Shown: piece after piece, positions 59,187 to 64,000 of the stretch
Position numbering within the stretch: the first letter of the stretch is position 1
Layout: every line of letters begins with the position of its first letter
Assembly (NCBI RefSeq): GCF_019880585.1
Contig: NZ_JAINVV010000015.1
Coordinates: forward strand, 62,001 to 126,000
Length of the DNA stretch: 64,000 nt
Reading direction: 5' to 3'
Origin: Sphingomonas colocasiae
GTDB taxonomy: Bacteria > Pseudomonadota > Alphaproteobacteria > Sphingomonadales > Sphingomonadaceae
Program-made: the position numbers and the translations under genes
Notes under the pieces: model-generated
What the model was told of the DNA's origin: nothing
Seen by the model: only the letters and a program-made list of their open reading frames with translations
Database searches by the model: none

Positions 59187-60089
59187 ATGGTCGAGACGGC
59201 GCAGGAATCGGAAATCGGATTTATCGGGCTCGGATCGATGGGATCGTGCCTCGCCCGCCGGCTGCTGGCGCGCAACCACAGGGTTGCCGGTTTCGATCCC
59301 AGCCCGGATGCGATGCGCGATTTCGTCGCGGCGGGTGGCCATGGGGCGGCGTCGATCGCCGAACTGACGGCGCACGCGCCGGCACTGCTGCTCGCGCTTT
59401 CCAGCTTCGGCGCGTTCCAGCGCGTGATCGACGAGATCGTCGCCGCACCGGGCGACGGCGGCGTCGTGATCGACATCAACACCCTGTCGCCGGACGACAA
59501 GCGCGCCGCGCGCGACCGGCTGGCCGGCGCCGGCTGGCGGATGCTCGACTGCACGATATCGGGCACGCCCGAGATGGTCGCGCGCGATCTGCACGGATTC
59601 TATGTCAGCGGCGACGCCGGGGCCGCGCAGGCCGTCGCCCCGCTGATCGCGGACATCGTCGATGCGCCGTTCGACATGGGCGAATTCGGCAATGCCGCGA
59701 TCATCAAGCTGGTGATCAACCATATGGTCGTCTGCCACAATGTCGTCGCCGCCGAGGCGATGAGCCTGGCGCTGAAGGCGGGTCTGGATGCCGAGACCGT
59801 CTATCGCACCATCACCGCCAGCGCGGGCAATTCGCGGATCTTCGAAGTACGCGGCCGGATGATGGCCGAGGAACGCTATCCCCCGGAAACCATGTACCAG
59901 CTGATCGTCGACAAGGACGCGCTGGTGATCGCGGAGATGGCGCGCACGCTGCGTCACCCGCTGCCGATGTTCGCGCCCGCGCTGCAGGCGCATGTCGGGG
60001 CGCTGTCGACGCGCTGGGCGAACACCGATCCCGCCTCGCTCTGCGCGGTGATGGAGGAACGATCGGGCGTGGAGCGGCGGCGGCCCTGA
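59187..60089 (+). CDS. 3-hydroxyisobutyrate dehydrogenase-family oxidoreductase
   Basis: 300 residues: N-terminal NAD-binding GFIGLGSMGS at about 11-20, the substrate motif DCTISGTPEM, and the catalytic Lys174 in NAAIIKLVINHM. The C-terminal helical domain completes the beta-hydroxyacid dehydrogenase fold. It oxidises a hydroxyacid or reduces a semialdehyde with NAD(P). TGGAGAGCGGAC precedes the ATG. Its stop codon is 2 nt before the GMC oxidoreductase start. Confidence 0.87.
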   Translation: MVETAQESEIGFIGLGSMGSCLARRLLARNHRVAGFDPSPDAMRDFVAAGGHGAASIAELTAHAPALLLALSSFGAFQRVIDEIVAAPGDGGVVIDINTLSPDDKRAARDRLAGAGWRMLDCTISGTPEMVARDLHGFYVSGDAGAAQAVAPLIADIVDAPFDMGEFGNAAIIKLVINHMVVCHNVVAAEAMSLALKAGLDAETVYRTITASAGNSRIFEVRGRMMAEERYPPETMYQLIVDKDALVIAEMARTLRHPLPMFAPALQAHVGALSTRWANTDPASLCAVMEERSGVERRRP

Positions 60090-60091
60090 TC

Positions 60092-61762
60092 GTGGACGGC
60101 GTTTTCGATCATCTGATCATCGGCGCCGGCACGGCGGGCTGCGTGCTCGCCAACCGCCTCAGTGCCGATCCCCGCCGCCGCGTCCTGCTGGTGGAGGCGG
60201 GCGCGGACCATGTGCCCGGCGCGGAGCCGGCGAGCATCCGCGACGCCTTTCCCAGCTCGGTCGCCGAACCCGGTTTCTTCTGGCCCGGCATGCGCGCGCA
60301 GGTGACGCTGCGCGCGGGCGATATCCGCCCCTATCAGCAGGCGCGCGTGATGGGCGGCGGATCGAGCATCATGGGCATGATCGCGCTGCGCGGCCTGCCC
60401 GCCGATTACGACGCGTGGCGCGACGCCGGAGCGATCGGCTGGGGCTGGGACGATGTACTGCCCGATTTCGTGCGGCTGGAACGCGATCTCGACTTTGACG
60501 GCCCGATGCACGGCGCGGACGGGCCGATGCCGGTTCGCCGTCACGCGTCGCAGGGCTGGCCGGGCTTCTGCAAGGCGGTGGCGCTGGCGATGGGCGAACG
60601 CGGCTATCCGCTGGTGGACGATGCCAATGGCGATTTCCGCGACGGCGTGTTCCCCACGCCGATGACCAATCTCGCGACCGGGCGGATCTCCTCGGCGATG
60701 GCCTATCTCCCGGCGGAGATCCGGCGCCGGCCCAATCTGGAAATCATGAGCGGCGCCCAGGCGACCGCGCTGCTTGCGCAAGGGAGCCGCATCGCCGGCG
60801 CCCGTATCCGCTGTGACGGCGCTCTTGCCTATGTTGCCGCGCGCGAGACCATATTGGCGATGGGCGCGATCCATTCGCCCGCCATGCTGCTGCGCAGCGG
60901 CATCGGCCCGGCGGATGCCCTGCGCGCGGCGGGCATCCCGGTGATTGCAGACCGGCCGGGCGTCGGCGCCAATCTGCTCAACCACCCCGCCCTCTATGTC
61001 GCGACGCATCTCGACCGAAGCGCGCGCCAGGATCCGGCGCAACGGGCCTGGAGCCAGAACAGCCTGCGATACAGTTCCGCGCATCCCGGCTGCCCGCCCG
61101 GCGACATGCTGATGTTCGCCTTTGCGCGGACAAGCTGGCACGCGCTCGGCAGGGCCGTCGGATCGGTCAATGTCGCGGTCTATCAATCCTTTTCGCGCGG
61201 GACGGTCTCGGTGCGGGCCGCCGATCCGGACATGACGCCCGACGTGGATTTCCGCCTGCTTTCGGACAGCCGCGACCGCGAACGGCTGATCGCCGGCGTG
61301 CGCTTCGCGCTCGAACTGCTTGTCGATCCCGGGGTCGCCCGGCACCGGCACGAAGCCTTTATCGCCAAGGGCTATATGGCGCAGCGTCTCGCCCGGCCGC
61401 GCCTGTCGAGCGCGGTCGCGGCGCGGATGATCGCGGCGCTGCTCGACGGCCCCGCCGCGCTGCGCCGGCGTCTGCTGGCCGACGACACGATCGATCCCGC
61501 CGCGCTGCTCGCCGATCCGGGCGCGCTGAGGGCGCTGGTCGAAGCCAATGCCTTTCCCATGGGCCATGTCTCCGGCACCTGCCGGATCGGCCGGGCGGAC
61601 GACCGCCAGGCCGTGCTCGATCCCGCCTGCCGGGTACGGGGCGTCGACGGGCTGCGCGTCGTCGACGCGTCGATCATGCCGTCGATCACCACCGCCAACA
61701 CGCATCTGCCGACCCTGATGATCGCCGAGCGCGCATCGCGCGCGATCCTTGGCGACAGATAG
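60092..61762 (+). CDS. GMC-family FAD-dependent oxidoreductase
   Basis: 556 residues with the dinucleotide-binding FDHLIIGAGTAGCVLANRLS, the FAD motif QARVMGGGSSIMGMIALRG, AMGAIHSPAMLLRSGIG, and the C-terminal catalytic region HVSGTCRIG (His) and NTHLPTLMIAERAS. It oxidises primary alcohols, like choline dehydrogenase or aryl-alcohol oxidase. The start is GTG 60092, 2 nt after the HIBADH-type stop codon, so the pair is co-translated. The aldehyde formed may feed the dehydrogenase or the acyl-CoA ligase. Confidence 0.88.
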   Translation: MDGVFDHLIIGAGTAGCVLANRLSADPRRRVLLVEAGADHVPGAEPASIRDAFPSSVAEPGFFWPGMRAQVTLRAGDIRPYQQARVMGGGSSIMGMIALRGLPADYDAWRDAGAIGWGWDDVLPDFVRLERDLDFDGPMHGADGPMPVRRHASQGWPGFCKAVALAMGERGYPLVDDANGDFRDGVFPTPMTNLATGRISSAMAYLPAEIRRRPNLEIMSGAQATALLAQGSRIAGARIRCDGALAYVAARETILAMGAIHSPAMLLRSGIGPADALRAAGIPVIADRPGVGANLLNHPALYVATHLDRSARQDPAQRAWSQNSLRYSSAHPGCPPGDMLMFAFARTSWHALGRAVGSVNVAVYQSFSRGTVSVRAADPDMTPDVDFRLLSDSRDRERLIAGVRFALELLVDPGVARHRHEAFIAKGYMAQRLARPRLSSAVAARMIAALLDGPAALRRRLLADDTIDPAALLADPGALRALVEANAFPMGHVSGTCRIGRADDRQAVLDPACRVRGVDGLRVVDASIMPSITTANTHLPTLMIAERASRAILGDR

Positions 61763-61765
61763 CCG

Positions 61766-62164
61766 TTATTGCGCGAACCAGACCCTGCGGATCAGCCCGT
61801 TTTCCACCTGATAGACCGCGACCGCATCGAAACTGCGGCCGCTTGCGAGCGTGACGCGTTCATGATCGGTGACGAACGCGCCGGTGACGGCGCGAGAGAC
61901 GATGTCCGCCCTGGGCTTCGCGCGCGCGAACAGCCCGGCATACAGCGCGGAGAGCGCCGGTTTTCCCGTGAGCCTCGGTTTGGGCTCGGCGCCCAGATCG
62001 AAGATTTCGATATCCTGGGCATAGGTCGCTACGAACGCGGCCTCGTCATGACGATTATAGGCATCGAGCTGGCGCTGGACGACCGTTTCCGGGGACGTAG
62101 CGGCCTGGGCCGCGGCCGGCGCGGAACCTGCCAGGGCAAGGGTGATCAGAAGCGCGTCGAACAT
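61766..62164 (-). CDS. secreted SnoaL/NTF2-like protein
   Basis: 132 residues: short Sec signal ending AAAQA, then a cone-shaped NTF2-like domain (ETVVQRQLDAYNRHDEAAFV, ALSALYAGLFARAKP, VAVYQVENGLIRRVWF). The family includes isomerases, dehydratases and scaffolds, with no way to choose here. GAGAGGTGG precedes the ATG. It is convergent with the GMC gene at a distance of 3 nt. Confidence 0.8.
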   Translation of the reverse strand: MFDALLITLALAGSAPAAAQAATSPETVVQRQLDAYNRHDEAAFVATYAQDIEIFDLGAEPKPRLTGKPALSALYAGLFARAKPRADIVSRAVTGAFVTDHERVTLASGRSFDAVAVYQVENGLIRRVWFAQ

Positions 62165-62293
62165 GGTCCACCTCTCGCTATCACGATGTACCGCGCGCCA
62201 TTTTCCGCCAGGACGGGGCCGCATCGCGCCAGGGCGTTGAACCCTTTTCCACGCCTTCGCGTTCGGCAATCACGTTCGGTTATTCCCCAACTC

Positions 62294-62323
62294 GGGGCCG
62301 GCGCCTCGCCAGGCGCCGGCCCC
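62294..62323. terminator. strong hairpin after class-A-like serine hydrolase gene
   Basis: GGGGCCGGCGCCT and AGGCGCCGGCCCC form a 13-bp stem with a 4-nt loop, about 30 nt past the hydrolase stop codon. A T-rich TGTCTTTT lies on the plus-strand side only; the minus-strand transcript has no U-run after the stem. Confidence 0.55.
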
Positions 62324-62354
62324 TGTCTTTTCCGGCTCGCCGGTCTTTTCAAGC

Positions 62355-63401
62355 TTATTTGCCGTCGAAATACTCGACGACCATGCGGGAAACCGCACCG
62401 ATGCGGTCGTCGCCATCTGCGTCCAGGCCCGCCATGTCCATGTTGAAAGACGTGATCACGATCGGCCCCGATTTCGCATAGACGATGCCGATATCGTTGG
62501 TGACACCGATCGTCTCGCCGGTCTTGTGACCGACGGGCGCGGTCAGCCAGTGCGGGATCTTGCGCGTGCCCGCCTGCTGCGCGCGCAGGATGCGCTTCAT
62601 CTCGTCGCAAGCGGCCGTGGAGGCGGCGGTGCCGCGCTCGATCGATTCCATCAGCCGCCCGCCTTCGCGCGGAGTCATGATGCCGAACCATTGGCGTTCG
62701 TCGGCGGAGCGCTTGCGGACAAGCTCCACCAGCCGCCCATCGGCGTTCGCAGCCTGCACCTCCGCGATCAGCCTCGCGCGGGGCTGCGTGAAATAGGGAA
62801 TGTCGGTGCCCAGCGCGAAGATATCCTCCGGCCCCAGCGCGCGATATTTCGGATCGAGCACCGCATAGAAGCCACGGAAATAATCGAGCGTCGTGTAGTT
62901 GAGCCGAAGCGTCGGATATCCCGAACGGCGCAGGAAATCATTGACCGCGTCGACGCCGCCGACGCGCGCGATCATGATGTCGGTCGCGCTGTTGTCGCTG
63001 GTGATGATCATCTGGGTGATGATGTCGCGCAGCGTCGGCTTCAGCCCGAAATCGTTGAAGCGGAAAACACCCGAACCGCCACGGAAATCGGCAGCCTTGA
63101 TCTCGTGGCGCTCGTCCAGATTCAACCTCTTCTGGTCCGCGAGTTGATAGGCGAGGACCATGATCGCCACCTTGATCGTGCTCGCGCTTTCATAATGGCC
63201 ATCGGGATCGACCGCGGCCTCTTCGCCGGTCGCGAGATTCTTCGCATAGAAGCCTGACTTGGACGGAAAGCGAGCAAGCTCGGCGGCGAGCAGCCGGGTG
63301 AGGCCGGACGATTGCGCGCCGGCGGCGGGCTGGGCCGTCGCCTGCATCGCCGGAAGGACCAGAGCCGAGACGAGCAGAGCCGTTCCGAAAAGACGCTTCA
63401 C
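62355..63401 (-). CDS. class-A-beta-lactamase-fold serine hydrolase
   Basis: 348 residues: Sec signal ending ATAQ, SxxK motif in SASTIKVAIM, SDN motif in ITSDNSATD, and KTG in VGHKTGETIG. Counting without gaps from SDN, the class A Glu166 position is Thr (RLNYTT) and Asn170 is Phe, so deacylation water activation is missing. It may be a peptidase or esterase, or an acyl-trapping protein, rather than a beta-lactamase. The start is one of two adjacent GTG codons; 63401 has the better 6-nt spacing from GGGGGA. Confidence 0.82.
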   Translation of the reverse strand: MKRLFGTALLVSALVLPAMQATAQPAAGAQSSGLTRLLAAELARFPSKSGFYAKNLATGEEAAVDPDGHYESASTIKVAIMVLAYQLADQKRLNLDERHEIKAADFRGGSGVFRFNDFGLKPTLRDIITQMIITSDNSATDIMIARVGGVDAVNDFLRRSGYPTLRLNYTTLDYFRGFYAVLDPKYRALGPEDIFALGTDIPYFTQPRARLIAEVQAANADGRLVELVRKRSADERQWFGIMTPREGGRLMESIERGTAASTAACDEMKRILRAQQAGTRKIPHWLTAPVGHKTGETIGVTNDIGIVYAKSGPIVITSFNMDMAGLDADGDDRIGAVSRMVVEYFDGK

Positions 63402-63548
63402 CACAATTCCCCCTATCCTGCGCCGCGATGCCTGACCGCGATCGCCCATCGCTTCATGATAGCCAATGCACCCGATCCGGCAATGTCACATGATTGCAGC
63501 ATCTTCCGTTCAGGCGTACGCTTGGATCCAGTCAACGGGAGAACCCTC

Positions 63549-64000
63549 ATGCGCACCATGGCCTTGCTCGCTCTGGCTGGATCGGCACTAACCTCCGGCG
63601 CGGCCGCAATCGCTCAGGATACCCCGATGGACATGCGCGATCTGGTCGGGGCGCGGGCTGGCCAGGCCGAAGGGCAGTTCGCCGCGCGCGGCTATGAATA
63701 TGTCGGCACGCAGACCGGCGACGATCGCAAATGGACGACCTGGTGGCACCCGCAGCGGCGATCCTGCATCATGGTCGCGACCGTCAACGGCCGTTACGAC
63801 TCGATCGTGAACACGCCCGAAGCGGACTGCCGTCGGGGCGGCGGCGATCGCAATCCGGGCTATCGACCCGACCCTGGCTATCGGCCCGGCCCCGGCCAGC
63901 GCCCCGATCCGGGATACCGCCCCGATCGTCCGGGCCGGCCAGGGGATGACGGCTTTGGCTGGGCAGGCGGGCGCCAGATCGACATGGGACTGGTCTGCTT
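63549..64000 (+). CDS. secreted Pro/Gly/Arg-rich protein (3' end outside window)
   Basis: 150 residues are visible. The signal peptide ends about AIAQ (residue 23). A domain of about 70 residues follows (AEGQFAARGYEYVGTQTGDD, WTTWWHPQRRSC, DSIVNTPEADC with two Cys), then a low-complexity run of PGYRPDPGYRPGPG-type repeats, and the start of another segment (WAGGRQIDMGLVC). GGGAGAACCCTC precedes the ATG. The function is unknown. Confidence 0.7.
   Translation, partial: MRTMALLALAGSALTSGAAAIAQDTPMDMRDLVGARAGQAEGQFAARGYEYVGTQTGDDRKWTTWWHPQRRSCIMVATVNGRYDSIVNTPEADCRRGGGDRNPGYRPDPGYRPGPGQRPDPGYRPDRPGRPGDDGFGWAGGRQIDMGLVC

Noticed and set aside
62355-63401. Class A beta-lactamase resistance gene
   Set aside because: Glu166 and Asn170 equivalents are absent, so the usual hydrolytic mechanism is not supported.

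Overview
The window is 64 kb of GC-rich, gene-dense chromosome, most likely from a Sphingomonadaceae (Sphingomonas-like) alphaproteobacterium. The reasons are five large TonB-dependent receptors (TBDRs) whose plugs begin with IVVTAQ/IVVTGSR-type sequence, a FecI/FecR/STN-receptor surface-signalling set, many secreted serine hydrolases, and frequent GTG/TTG starts and 1-4 nt gene overlaps. I see no rRNA, tRNA, CRISPR array, transposase or phage gene. The first and last genes are cut by the window edges.

Layout. 0-9.4 kb holds mixed housekeeping and small secreted proteins, then an operon (PfpI/DJ-1-like protein, response regulator, histidine kinase) divergent from a membrane-anchored serine hydrolase; two pairs of 11-bp-phased repeats lie between them. 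11.4-13.2 kb has an MpaB-family protein and an RpiR regulator. 13.2-33.6 kb is the most interesting part: three TBDRs, two S12 (beta-lactamase fold) hydrolases plus a remnant of a third, an S9A oligopeptidase, a GcvA-type LysR regulator divergent from a DgcN-family D-amino-acid N-acetyltransferase, a secreted D-aminoacylase-family amidohydrolase and three tandem paralogous esterases. A 15-bp palindrome (TTTAG-N5-CTAAA) lies 120-123 nt before the start codon of each of the three TBDRs and also at the start of the LysR gene, so one regulator may control the locus. The enzymes together suggest capture and disassembly of D-residue-containing peptides (peptidoglycan fragments or N-acylated/depsipeptide natural products); this is inference.

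33.7-42.4 kb: an animal-type haem peroxidase, a VOC protein, an ECF sigma/FecR/STN-TBDR signalling set with two matching sigma-dependent promoters, a Tat-exported LD-carboxypeptidase and an ExbD-like lipoprotein. 42.6-47.3 kb: a YjaB-like acetyltransferase, an ornithine-cyclodeaminase homologue, an M19 dipeptidase homologue lacking some canonical metal ligands, an XRE-cupin regulator and a divergent amidase. 47.4-61.8 kb looks like a catabolic island: TBDR, acyl-CoA ligase, FAH-family hydrolase, carboxymuconolactone-decarboxylase-like protein, LysR regulator, NtaA-type flavin monooxygenase, glutathione transferase, bicupin, MFS carrier, HIBADH-type dehydrogenase and GMC oxidoreductase. The end carries a SnoaL-like secreted protein, a class-A-like serine hydrolase lacking Glu166, and a truncated secreted protein.

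Product names come from motifs and family knowledge read by eye. Substrates, regulon membership and pathway assignments are inference.
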